Source: CAZWLD01 sp964634685 (GTDB lineage Bacteria > Bacillota_I > Bacilli_A > Acholeplasmatales > JAEDCM01). From it: a stretch of DNA of 7,149 nucleotides. Positions 1-4,883 of this stretch are shown piece after piece; the stretch's first letter is position 1, and the number at the start of each line of letters is the position of its first letter. The notes under the pieces are model-generated. The model was given only the letters and a program-made list of their open reading frames with translations, did no database searches and was not told where the DNA came from. The position numbers were made by a program, and so were the translations under genes. Location: NCBI GenBank assembly GCA_964634685.1, contig CAZWLD010000059.1:1-7149 (forward strand). Direction: 5' to 3'.

Positions 1-75
1 TTTTTTTTTATTTTTTTTTTTTTTTTTATTTTTATTTTTTTATTTTTTTTTATTTTTTATTTTTTTATGTTTTTT
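1..75. repeat. T-rich low-complexity tract
   Basis: The first 75 bases are almost only T, broken by single A residues at irregular 5-11 base intervals. No gene or regulatory signal can be read in it. It may be a real intergenic A/T tract, or an assembly end where a homopolymer stopped extension. It is followed on the minus strand by the end of a degenerate reading frame. Confidence 0.8.
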
Positions 76-80
76 ATTTC

Positions 81-345
81 TTATACTTTAATAGCAAAGT
101 ATTCATACTAAGAAAAATCTTCATCTTCATAATATTTCATATACCTTTATCCCATTTATTCTCAATCTAAAATTTTCTTCCAGAAGCAGAAATACTATCC
201 TTCTTGCGCTCGCACACATTTTCATTCTCTATTATTACTATTTTTAATATCCATTTTTCAATTCAACTTTCTAAATCGCTTTGCGATTTAGATTTTGAAT
301 TGTGCCCTCTAAATCCATTTCCTATCCCTATTCTTCTTTATTAAT
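81..345 (-). pseudogene. Degenerate reading frame, TAG-containing, frameshifted
   Basis: Protein-like sequence on the minus strand that no single frame carries. An AAGGAG site (355-360) precedes a frame that, with TAG read as Gln, runs through three TAGs (for example NKEEQGQEMDLEG, then RKAIQKVELKNGY) to a TAA near 246. The coding look continues in a second frame (ENENVCERKKDS, then KFQIENKWDKG, one TAG), and then in a third (YMKYYEDEDFSQYEYF, one TAG), which ends at TAA 81-83. No ATG/GTG/TTG start lies at a proper distance from the ribosome site; only ATT codons do. I read this as one or two small genes with at least two indels, either true decay or sequencing error near a contig end. No family recognised. 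The palindrome at 259-302 lies inside it. Confidence 0.45.
259..302. repeat. Imperfect palindrome / hairpin
   Basis: CTAAATCGC (271-279) and GCGATTTAG (283-291) form a perfect 9-bp stem around a TTT loop. The flanks CAATTCAA (259-266) and TTGAATTG (295-302) extend it by 8 bp across a small internal loop. It has no clean T-tract on either side, so it is not a typical intrinsic terminator. It lies inside the degenerate minus-strand frame and could be an inserted small repeat, a protein-binding palindrome or an RNA hairpin. Confidence 0.6.
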
Positions 346-398
346 CTTAATAAACTCCTTTTTTTTTATATCATATTTTTAATTAAAAGTCTACCCAT

Positions 399-711
399 TT
401 AAGAATATAGACTATCCAACTTTTTCATTTCATTTTCTACAATATAATCATATTTAGTAACCGTATCATTAGGATTATAAACTAATACCGTCTCAAATAT
501 TCATATACACATCTTTAACCCTATAATATCCATTTTCTGGTAAAAGTATATCTCTAAATTCTTCTTCTGTAACTCTTTTTAAACAAATCTTTGTATTTAA
601 TACTCACTATAATATCTCCAATTCAATACTATTAATATCTTCTTTAAATACTCTTCTAATTATTAACTCTATTGTCTAATTCTATAACCTACATTCATCT
701 ATTAATATCAT
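399..711 (-). pseudogene. Degenerate reading frame with ribosome site, in-frame TGA and frameshift
   Basis: GGAGG on the minus strand, five bases before an ATG at 711, opens a frame with three TAGs near its start and middle. The stretch KRVTEEEFRDILLPENGYY then RVKDVY is convincingly protein-like. It carries an in-frame TGA at 604-606, and around 493-505 the coding character jumps to another frame (VYNPNDTVTKYDYIVENEMK, about 34 residues in all), which ends in TAA at 399-401. The whole would be roughly 100 residues. TAG as Gln alone does not restore it, because at least one indel is also needed. It could be a decaying gene, or a real gene damaged by base-calling errors in A/T runs. It lies downstream of the replication gene on the same strand. 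Function unknown. Confidence 0.5.
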
Positions 712-729
712 AATTTCCTCCATAAGGAG

Positions 730-770
730 AATAAAAGTATCACGGAGCGAAGCGAAGTGATACTTTTATT
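730..770. repeat. Perfect 14-bp inverted repeat with GC-rich loop
   Basis: AATAAAAGTATCAC (730-743) pairs perfectly with GTGATACTTTTATT (757-770) around a 13-base purine-rich loop, GGAGCGAAGCGAA. AAGG/CCTT outside the stem could extend it across an internal loop. It sits between the replication gene with its 3' iterons and the ribosome site of the degenerate minus-strand frame, so it could end the replication transcript, act on the next gene's leader, or form a DNA structure. The unusually GC-rich loop in a very AT-rich stretch stands out. Confidence 0.7.
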
Positions 771-827
771 CGACCTTCTATTCTTAATAAACTCTATTAT
801 CTATATACTATTTATATGGTTTCTAAA

Positions 828-905
828 TTTTGACCATTTATCAGAAATTTTTGACCATTTATCAGAAAATTTTGACCATTTTCATCAGAAATTTTTGACC
901 ACTTT
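828..905. repeat. Iteron array, replication gene 3' side (4 copies)
   Basis: Four direct repeats with core TTTTGACCATTTATCAGAAA begin at about 828, 849, 870 and 893. The steps are 21, 21 and 23 bases, or about two helical turns. The last copy is degenerate (TTTTGACCACTTTTATTA). Evenly phased direct repeats beside an initiator-like gene are the hallmark of iteron-controlled origins in plasmids and phage-plasmids. The same core recurs at 1622-1724 on the other side of the gene. That this is an origin or copy-control locus is inference. Confidence 0.8.
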
Positions 906-907
906 TA

Positions 908-1540
908 TTACCCCGGCAATTTATTCTTAACCCACTAAAACTCTAAATAAGTTTTATTATCTTCACCATAAACTAATTTACAATCCAATAATCCTAATCT
1001 TTTTAATATATCAATAGTATCATCTATAATAATATTATTAGAAGTCGTGGTTGTCGCAATTCCAATAAAATCTTTTATCTATTTAATAGTAGCAATATAA
1101 GGCTAATATCCATTTGCCACATATCTATTAAATAAATAAATATACACACTTAAACTATTTTTCTACAAAACATTCATTAACTTAGATAATGTATTATATT
1201 CAATAAGATTAGCCTCACTCGCATCTAATACAGTTAAATAGTAATAATTATCTTCTGGATTTAATTTTATAAAACCTTTTTCTTCCAAATATTTAAAATA
1301 CTTGGCAATAGTTTTACGCGCCATAACTTTCTCTTCTGTTCCATCTGCTAATTTTCTTGTAAAATCTTTTTCAATACCAGTCCATTTAATCATAGACTTA
1401 GCAATTCTCCGTCCCTGTTTATCAGGACTTATTCTTTCTGATTTACATTGAAGCCATGCATATAATAAATCACAATAATCTTTTTCTCTCGCAACAGAAG
1501 AAGTTGAAGGCATCTAACGAGAATTTTTTTCAATCTACAA
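908..1540 (-). CDS. Two-winged-helix replication initiator-like protein, TAG-recoded
   Basis: Likely binds the flanking iterons to start replication and to control its own synthesis. Read with TAG as Gln it is a continuous 210-residue protein from TTG (1538-1540) to TAA (908-910). TAG occurs at codons 2, 9, 126, 146, 154 and 202, with no internal TAA or TGA. The start is chosen from GGAAGGAGG seven bases upstream; the first ATG (1513) is codon 10 and has no such site. Residues about 22-93 form a first winged-helix unit (ARKTIAKYFKYLEEKGFIKL at 74-93). Residues about 130-200 form a second, with ATIKQIKDFIGIATTTTSNN and ILKRLGLL, typical of plasmid initiators in Firmicutes. The standard code would give only a 116-residue fragment ending at TAG 1163-1165, cutting off the second domain. 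Glutamine is inferred from family-like polar positions. A dual-domain transcription regulator is the main alternative. Confidence 0.82.
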
Positions 1541-1577
1541 GGTAAAACCTCCTTCCACTATATATAAGTTTTACCTT
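1538..1577 (-). promoter_or_regulatory. Inverted repeat enclosing initiator ribosome site and start
   Basis: On the minus strand AAGGTAAAAC and GTTTTACCTT form a perfect 10-bp inverted repeat (1568-1577 and 1539-1548) around a 19-base loop. In the transcript the GGAAGGAG part of the ribosome site would lie in the loop and the first two bases of the TTG start in the 3' arm of the stem. It could therefore throttle translation, or act at DNA level as an operator over the TATATA -10-like stretch within the loop. Structure is seen; role is inferred. Confidence 0.6.
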
Positions 1578-1588
1578 AAATTAATAAA

Positions 1589-1616
1589 TTGGTCATACCC
1601 AATATCACAAGACCAA
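1589..1616. promoter_or_regulatory. Inverted TTGGTC/GACCAA pair, possible autoregulatory operator
   Basis: TTGGTC (1589-1594) and GACCAA (1611-1616) are inverted with 16 bases between. They contain the same GACCA core as the iterons but face each other, an arrangement common where an iteron-binding initiator represses its own promoter as a dimer. The pair lies 50-75 bases upstream of the initiator start, where its promoter should be (a weak TTGTGA and TATTAA pair overlaps it on the minus strand). Function is inferred. Confidence 0.45.
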
Positions 1617-1621
1617 CTAAT

Positions 1622-1724
1622 AGAAAATTTTGACCATTTTTATAGAAATTTTTGACCAAAAATATAGAAAATTTTGACCATTTATCAGAAAAAAATGACC
1701 ATTTTTACTTAGAACGACCATTTT
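1622..1724. repeat. Iteron array, replication gene 5' side (4-5 copies)
   Basis: Direct repeats with core TTTTGACCA and an AGAAA flank have TGACC at 1631, 1653, 1675 and 1696, with a degenerate CGACC at about 1715. Steps are 22, 22, 21 and about 19 bases. Orientation is the same as in the 828-905 array, so two direct arrays bracket the initiator gene. They fill most of the gap between the divergent initiator gene and the plus-strand cassette, and could act as origin, as incompatibility or copy-control sites, and as a repressor-binding region for both directions. Confidence 0.8.
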
Positions 1725-1770
1725 ATTTAGATGTACAAAATTTTAACACAATTTTTTAACATTTATCAAG

Positions 1771-2058
1771 ATGTCTAAAATTTTAACTTGCGGGTTTCGG
1801 ATCCAAGAATCGGGTAAATGTAGACTAACCGGGCAGATTAAGCCAGAAACCGCATTCTGCGCTGACCATAATTATAACCCGCCAATATGTTCCAGATGTG
1901 GAGCATACACTTTAAAACCAATTATCGAAAACAACGCAATCTATTGCCAAAAATGTGCAGAAGAAATTGAATCTTGCGCCGGATGTGACTGTGAATTTGA
2001 ACAAAATCCGTCCGTAACTCCCAAATATATACAAAAACAAATCCGTCAGGGGCAATGA
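1771..2058 (+). CDS. Cys-rich probable zinc-binding protein
   Basis: A 95-residue protein that I do not recognise by name. It carries many metal-ligand candidates: Cys7, Cys17, Cys30 and His33 in an N-terminal group, then Cys40-x2-Cys43 and Cys59-x2-Cys62 in zinc-ribbon spacing, then Cys69, 72 and 74. This suggests one or two structural zinc sites, as in small nucleic-acid or protein-binding ribbons. The C-terminal 20 residues are polar and probably disordered. It is the first gene of the plus-strand cassette and is somewhat more GC-rich than most neighbours. There is no ribosome site before the ATG and a TAA lies in frame at 1744, so it may be translated leaderless or by a weak signal. Its TGA overlaps the ATG of the next gene (ATGA). 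Confidence 0.85.
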   Translation: MSKILTCGFRIQESGKCRLTGQIKPETAFCADHNYNPPICSRCGAYTLKPIIENNAIYCQKCAEEIESCAGCDCEFEQNPSVTPKYIQKQIRQGQ

Positions 2059-2228
2059 TTAGTCAAATGACCGTCAAAAACCCAAAAAGAATCGAAGAAT
2101 CCTGCGTGAAGTGTGTTTGTTGGAACAGTGAGATAAATGATTGCGGCAGACAATTTCAATGGTGTGCTAATCATACAAGATATAGAAAGGAGATTATAAT
2201 CGAAGATGCGGGAACCGATTTATCTTAA
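2055..2228 (+). CDS. Small Cys-rich protein
   Basis: A 57-residue protein starting in an ATGA overlap with the upstream Cys-rich gene, so the two are probably translationally coupled. Cysteines at 17, 20, 22, 30 and 37, with His40, give a C-x2-C-x-C then C-x6-C-A-N-H pattern that suggests a compact zinc-binding fold. The WCANH stretch resembles FCADH (residues 29-33) of the upstream protein. Residues after about 44 are charged without cysteines. The stop TAA lies 23 bases inside the next reading frame, so the end of this gene overlaps the start of the next. Function unknown; the overlap with both neighbours argues that it is a real gene. Confidence 0.75.
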   Translation: MISQMTVKNPKRIEESCVKCVCWNSEINDCGRQFQWCANHTRYRKEIIIEDAGTDLS

Positions 2229-2454
2229 ACTCTCTTCCAATAGAGTAATTGATATTAGTGATTACTGTGAAATTGAATGGGGTATGGAAAACGGCAAATA
2301 CGCCGTCTCGGCAAAACATAGAGAAACCCATACTTGAGACTTTTTCTACTTCTCTTGTGAAGAATATGCTTTGCGCTTCGCCTGGCATTTTTACGGTGGT
2401 CCTTGCGAAGATGCCACTCTTTCTATTAGAAAGGCAATTAATTATAAGGCCTAA
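2206..2454 (+). pseudogene. Small gene interrupted by in-frame TGA at codon 44
   Basis: From ATG 2206 to TAA 2452-2454 the frame is open except for TGA at 2335-2337, and both halves look like real protein. The N-terminal half includes REPIYLKLSSNRVIDISDY, the C-terminal half FSCEEYALRFAWHFYGG and SIRKAINYKA. Restored, it would be 82 residues. A single G-to-A change of a TGG Trp codon is the simplest cause, giving a recent nonsense mutation, a strain variant or a sequence error. Reading TGA as Trp throughout is unlikely, because seven plus-strand genes here end in TGA. AAGGAG lies 13 bases before the ATG, which is long. It overlaps the preceding gene by 23 bases. No family recognised. Confidence 0.7.
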
Positions 2455-2471
2455 CGGCCTTCGTTTATAAT
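2441..2471. repeat. Intergenic hairpin at gene end
   Basis: AAGGCC and GGCCTT (2447-2462) form a perfect 6-bp stem around TAAC. Flanking ATTAT and ATAAT could add a second helix across a small bulge. It covers the stop codon of the interrupted gene and lies 20 bases before the next ATG. There is no long T-tract, so it is more likely an attenuating or mRNA-processing structure than a full terminator. Confidence 0.45.
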
Positions 2472-2490
2472 GTGAAAGGAATGATTTATT

Positions 2491-2772
2491 ATGCCTAAGT
2501 TTGATTTGTATGCCGGAGTATGGCATCCTGAATATCAAGGTTGTCATGAATTTGTCGACCTCGAAGAAGCAACTGATTACGCAAGACAGTTGGCAATAGA
2601 AGAATATCAAAGTTATGAAGGTAGTCATGGTGTTCTCTCCTATGATGAATGCTGTGAAGATGCTCGTGAATCTTGGGGTTGCGAAGACTGGACTGATGAA
2701 GACTTCAATGATTTCTATAATGAAACCATTGAAAGCACTGTATCTTATTACGCAAAGGCGGTAGTTGAATGA
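2491..2772 (+). CDS. Small acidic conserved hypothetical protein
   Basis: A 93-residue cytoplasmic protein with about 24 Asp/Glu against only four Lys/Arg, so net charge is near -20. An N-terminal strand (KFDLYAGVW) is followed by an alpha-helical part with EEYQSYEGSHG (residues 37-47), DECCEDARESWG and WTDEDFNDFYNETIES. From memory this resembles an unnamed family in gut Clostridia phages and plasmids with a similar YEG-HG motif, but I cannot confirm it here. The ribosome site is GAAAGGA ten bases before the ATG. Its TGA overlaps the ATG of the next gene. Strong negative charge would suit a DNA mimic or a host-protein binder, but that is only a possibility. Confidence 0.9.
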   Translation: MPKFDLYAGVWHPEYQGCHEFVDLEEATDYARQLAIEEYQSYEGSHGVLSYDECCEDARESWGCEDWTDEDFNDFYNETIESTVSYYAKAVVE

Positions 2773-3092
2773 GTGTTGATTATAGAGCAAAATTAATTCT
2801 GGGTTATAAAATTACAGAAGAACAATATAACTATATCGAAGAGCATTATGATATTGTTCAAGAAGTAAGAGCAAAATATATTTGTGCGATTGATACTTGG
2901 TGTGTCATGGAACATAGTTATTTCTTTGGTGTTCAACTCGCAAGTCTCGATTTAGAATATGACGAATATGTAGAACCCGTCTATGCGTCCGTCGCTTACA
3001 CAAATGCTTTAAATGAAGTTATTGATAAACTCCATTTAGAACTCGACCATTCTTACGCTTGTAATTATCTAATTAATAATGTTTCTTACTAA
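2769..3092 (+). CDS. Hypothetical protein with YFFG motif
   Basis: A 107-residue soluble, acidic protein that starts in an ATGA overlap with the gene before it and is therefore probably coupled to it. Residues about 10-40 are helical (YKITEEQYNYIEEHYDIV). A strand-rich centre holds SYFFGVQLASLDLEYDEY (residues 50-67), a Y-F-F-G pattern I associate loosely with small unnamed phage proteins. The C-terminal part is another helix. Three of its cysteines (39, 45 and 98) are unpaired, and no zinc or catalytic motif is apparent. It is followed by a 37-base gap containing the next ribosome site. No function can be assigned. Confidence 0.88.
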   Translation: MSVDYRAKLILGYKITEEQYNYIEEHYDIVQEVRAKYICAIDTWCVMEHSYFFGVQLASLDLEYDEYVEPVYASVAYTNALNEVIDKLHLELDHSYACNYLINNVSY

Positions 3093-3129
3093 TAATATTA
3101 TAACATAAAAAGAAAGGAAAATCAATTTA

Positions 3130-3684
3130 ATGAGAACCGAGTATAAGACAACGACTTGGCGCCATATGAAGCAGGGCGATATCATTAATTACTTTAAAGA
3201 CGGTAGTACTACTATTATGGGCGAATATTATGTCGCAGAAGCAAATGTCGCGCGCATTACTCTGTGGCCGGCTATGTCCGACGGCACTTACAATCACACC
3301 AGTCCTCGTTATTGCGACCCTGAAACTTTTAAGTTGATGGTTGAAATGACAGACGCAGAACTGCGTGATAAGTATCATTCCAAAGCCAAGGAGATTGTTG
3401 AACGTCTCCAAAGAACTGTTCCTCTGGGTGATATTGGCTATCACGAAATGTGGAATGGCTGGATTGGGTGCGACGCTTATGAGTTCGCGCAGGCCGCTGA
3501 CGATGAAGAGTTTGAAATTGTTGGCGTTTGCTATGAAATCGAACCTAAGATTGGCGTTATTGACCCCTCCTGGCTCTATGATGTCGGTGTTGTATGCGAA
3601 CACAAAGATGGCGAAAGATTCTGGTGCCATTATAAAAGTGATTATCTAAGCAATATTTTTGATGAATGGAAGGTTGAGAGATAA
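3130..3684 (+). CDS. Hypothetical 184-residue protein
   Basis: The largest gene in the window, with an AAAGGA ribosome site about eleven bases before its ATG. The protein is soluble. Its N-terminal segment has small beta-like stretches (WRHMKQGDIINYFKDGSTT, GEYYVAEANVARITLW), and a helix follows at about 75-96 (DAELRDKYHSKAKEIVERL). The second half is Trp- and Asp-rich (HEMWNGWIGCDAYEFAQAAD, then VCEHKDGERFWCHY at about 156-169). Codon use is more GC-rich than the downstream genes, which may point to higher expression or a separate origin. I do not recognise the family. It overlaps the next gene by one base (TAATG), so the two are likely coupled. Confidence 0.92.
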   Translation: MRTEYKTTTWRHMKQGDIINYFKDGSTTIMGEYYVAEANVARITLWPAMSDGTYNHTSPRYCDPETFKLMVEMTDAELRDKYHSKAKEIVERLQRTVPLGDIGYHEMWNGWIGCDAYEFAQAADDEEFEIVGVCYEIEPKIGVIDPSWLYDVGVVCEHKDGERFWCHYKSDYLSNIFDEWKVER

Positions 3685-4181
3685 TGTTGCCTATTGTGAT
3701 TACAATTGCGTTTTTTATTCTTATAATTCTTTATAACATAACTATGTCTATTAGAGGAAAAAGAAATGATATTCTCGATTTTGGTGATATTCTTTTAACT
3801 GGCGCATTAGTTTTACTTGCTTCCGGACTTGTCACTCTTATTGGCTCACTTGTAGTGAGTGAAACCGCAGCGCAATATGTAGTCACAGACAATTATTATG
3901 AACTTACTCCCATTTCTGATGGAGTCTATGGCTACACAGATAGAAAAGGAACCGATAGAGACAGTGTATATTATCTTGATGAAAAAGGCGATATTAAAAT
4001 AATTGAATTTACTAATTACGCTAATGTAATTTATAGTGATAAACATAAACCTTATTATAGTGCGACACTTACCGATACAGAAGATGAAATGCTTCGTTAT
4101 CTCTTCTGGAATATGGAAAGTACCGAAGTCACTATTTGCGTGCCGCCTGGCTCCATCGTAGAAGAACCTGATATAAAATAA
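3684..4181 (+). CDS. Two-helix membrane protein with external domain
   Basis: A 165-residue protein with two hydrophobic segments, residues about 3-23 and 36-58, separated by a positively charged loop (RGKR, 24-27). By the positive-inside rule the loop is cytoplasmic and both ends face outward, leaving residues 60-165 as an extracytoplasmic, beta-rich acidic domain (repeated Tyr-x-Tyr and Asp-rich turns, then a Pro-rich tail). No catalytic motif is seen. It is the last gene before a strong terminator and overlaps the preceding gene by one base. A role at the cell envelope, such as superinfection exclusion, is possible for a mobile element but unsupported by any specific motif. Confidence 0.9.
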   Translation: MLPIVITIAFFILIILYNITMSIRGKRNDILDFGDILLTGALVLLASGLVTLIGSLVVSETAAQYVVTDNYYELTPISDGVYGYTDRKGTDRDSVYYLDEKGDIKIIEFTNYANVIYSDKHKPYYSATLTDTEDEMLRYLFWNMESTEVTICVPPGSIVEEPDIK

Positions 4182-4184
4182 ACA

Positions 4185-4213
4185 AAATCCCTTGGGAGAC
4201 CAAGGGATTTTTT
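4185..4213 (+). terminator. Rho-independent terminator
   Basis: AAATCCCTTGG (4185-4195) and CCAAGGGATTT (4200-4210) make an 11-bp stem around a GAGA tetraloop, followed by six T residues (4208-4213), the first three of which pair in the stem. It begins four bases after the stop of the membrane-protein gene and ends just before the next promoter, so it closes the first plus-strand unit. Confidence 0.95.
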
Positions 4214-4214
4214 A

Positions 4215-4243
4215 TTGATTTTTTATAAAAAATATATTATAAT
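4215..4243 (+). promoter_or_regulatory. Sigma-A type promoter, copy 1
   Basis: TTGATT (4215-4220) and TATAAT (4238-4243) are separated by exactly 17 bases made of T and A tracts, followed by ATATATAG. It is nearly identical to the promoters at 5206 and 6266. It starts two bases past the terminator T-tract and drives the genes from 4275. Confidence 0.9.
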
Positions 4244-4274
4244 ATATATAGAAGATAAGGAAAGGGAAATGTAA

Positions 4275-4379
4275 ATGATTAAAGAAATCTTTTGCGCGTT
4301 CTGTTTTGCGTATGGTGTCTGTACTTTGGGCAGAGATATCACAAGAGTTCTTATTACTTTATTTTTTGAAAGGAATTGA
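4275..4379 (+). CDS. Small hydrophobic peptide, first gene of unit
   Basis: A 34-residue frame directly behind promoter copy 1, with an AAGGAAAGGG purine-rich ribosome site eight bases before its ATG. The peptide has hydrophobic stretches (IKEIFCAFCFAYGVCTL, then RVLITLFF) with three cysteines (7, 10 and 16), and could sit at the membrane. It ends in TGA four bases before the ATG of the next gene and carries that gene's GAAAGGA ribosome site in its last codons, as in coupled phage genes. It may instead be only a leader whose translation opens the next start. No known family. Confidence 0.55.
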   Translation: MIKEIFCAFCFAYGVCTLGRDITRVLITLFFERN

Positions 4380-4383
4380 TACT

Positions 4384-4635
4384 ATGATGAATAACTTTGG
4401 GTTCCACCCTTCTAAGATTGAAAATGAAATCTATGATGTTATTGAACCTTTTGAAGTTGGTGTAGACCTGTATGAGGCAGAAGCCGTCGGTGCCATCACC
4501 GATTTCCTTTATAACAATTATTCTCATATTAAGTATAACTACTGGGCCGGTTCTAAGGGTTTCTGTATCGCATTCGTTGATAATGGTTATCCCCATATGA
4601 TTTCCTTTGACCTCGTAGAAAGTGAGGGTGAATAA
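4384..4635 (+). CDS. Small acidic hypothetical protein
   Basis: An 83-residue soluble acidic protein. I start it at ATG 4384 (ATG 4387 is next), because GAAAGGA lies about ten bases upstream. An in-frame ATG at 4306 would add 26 residues but has no ribosome site and overlaps the peptide gene in another frame. The sequence suggests an N-terminal helix (ENEIYDVIEPFEVGVDLYEA), a second helix (AVGAITDFLYNNY) and a beta pair (IKYNYWAGSKGFCIAFVDNG, HMISFDLVE), giving a compact alpha/beta fold. No catalytic or metal motif. It overlaps the following gene by one base (TAATG), and promoter copy 1 drives it. Function unknown. Confidence 0.88.
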   Translation: MMNNFGFHPSKIENEIYDVIEPFEVGVDLYEAEAVGAITDFLYNNYSHIKYNYWAGSKGFCIAFVDNGYPHMISFDLVESEGE

Positions 4636-4883
4636 TGGCTATTAAAATTTATAAATGGCGATGTAAGGTTGCTGAACCTGAATTGAATGAAGAGGGTGTC
4701 GCAACCAGTAGAGGATTAGTTGCCGCTGAAAATTTTCCTGATGCTATGGCTCGTGTATTTGAGTACATGTGCCTTGGTGATGATGACGCAGTTTTTGATA
4801 TCTTTCTTGAATGCTGGGATACTGATATCCTGAGTATGGAAAAGGAAGTACTGAGAGCAGTAGAGGAGGACCATATATTTTGA
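4635..4883 (+). CDS. Small acidic hypothetical protein
   Basis: An 82-residue acidic soluble protein starting in a TAATG overlap with its upstream neighbour. It has an opening beta strand (IKIYKWRCKVAEPEL), then GLVAAENFPDAMARVFEYM (residues 27-45), a strand-helix pattern I associate loosely with small unnamed phage and plasmid proteins, and an acidic C-terminal half (GDDDAVFDIFLECWD, then EVLRAVEEDH). Nothing indicates catalysis. It shares the one-strand plus acidic-helix layout with the proteins at 2491 and 4880, though without clear sequence identity. Its TGA overlaps the TTG start of the next gene by three bases. Function unknown. Confidence 0.88.
   Translation: MAIKIYKWRCKVAEPELNEEGVATSRGLVAAENFPDAMARVFEYMCLGDDDAVFDIFLECWDTDILSMEKEVLRAVEEDHIF

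Noticed and set aside
828..1724. CRISPR array interpretation of the repeats
   Set aside because: The repeat period is only 19-23 bases with no unique spacers, and two arrays bracket an initiator-like gene, as iterons do.
2194..2790. 198-residue minus-strand open frame
   Set aside because: It runs opposite the interrupted gene at 2206 and the acidic gene at 2491, which have ribosome sites and coupled overlaps; its product looks like reverse-complement shadow sequence and it has no ribosome site.
3127..3684. Long open frames on the minus strand (3127-3630) and in another plus frame (3365-3649)
   Set aside because: Both are shadows of the 184-residue gene at 3130, which has the ribosome site, the protein-like composition and the coupled junction with its neighbour.
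4306..4383. Longer start (ATG 4306) for the acidic gene at 4384
   Set aside because: No ribosome site precedes 4306, the stretch is used by the 34-residue peptide frame, and GAAAGGA is correctly placed for ATG 4384.
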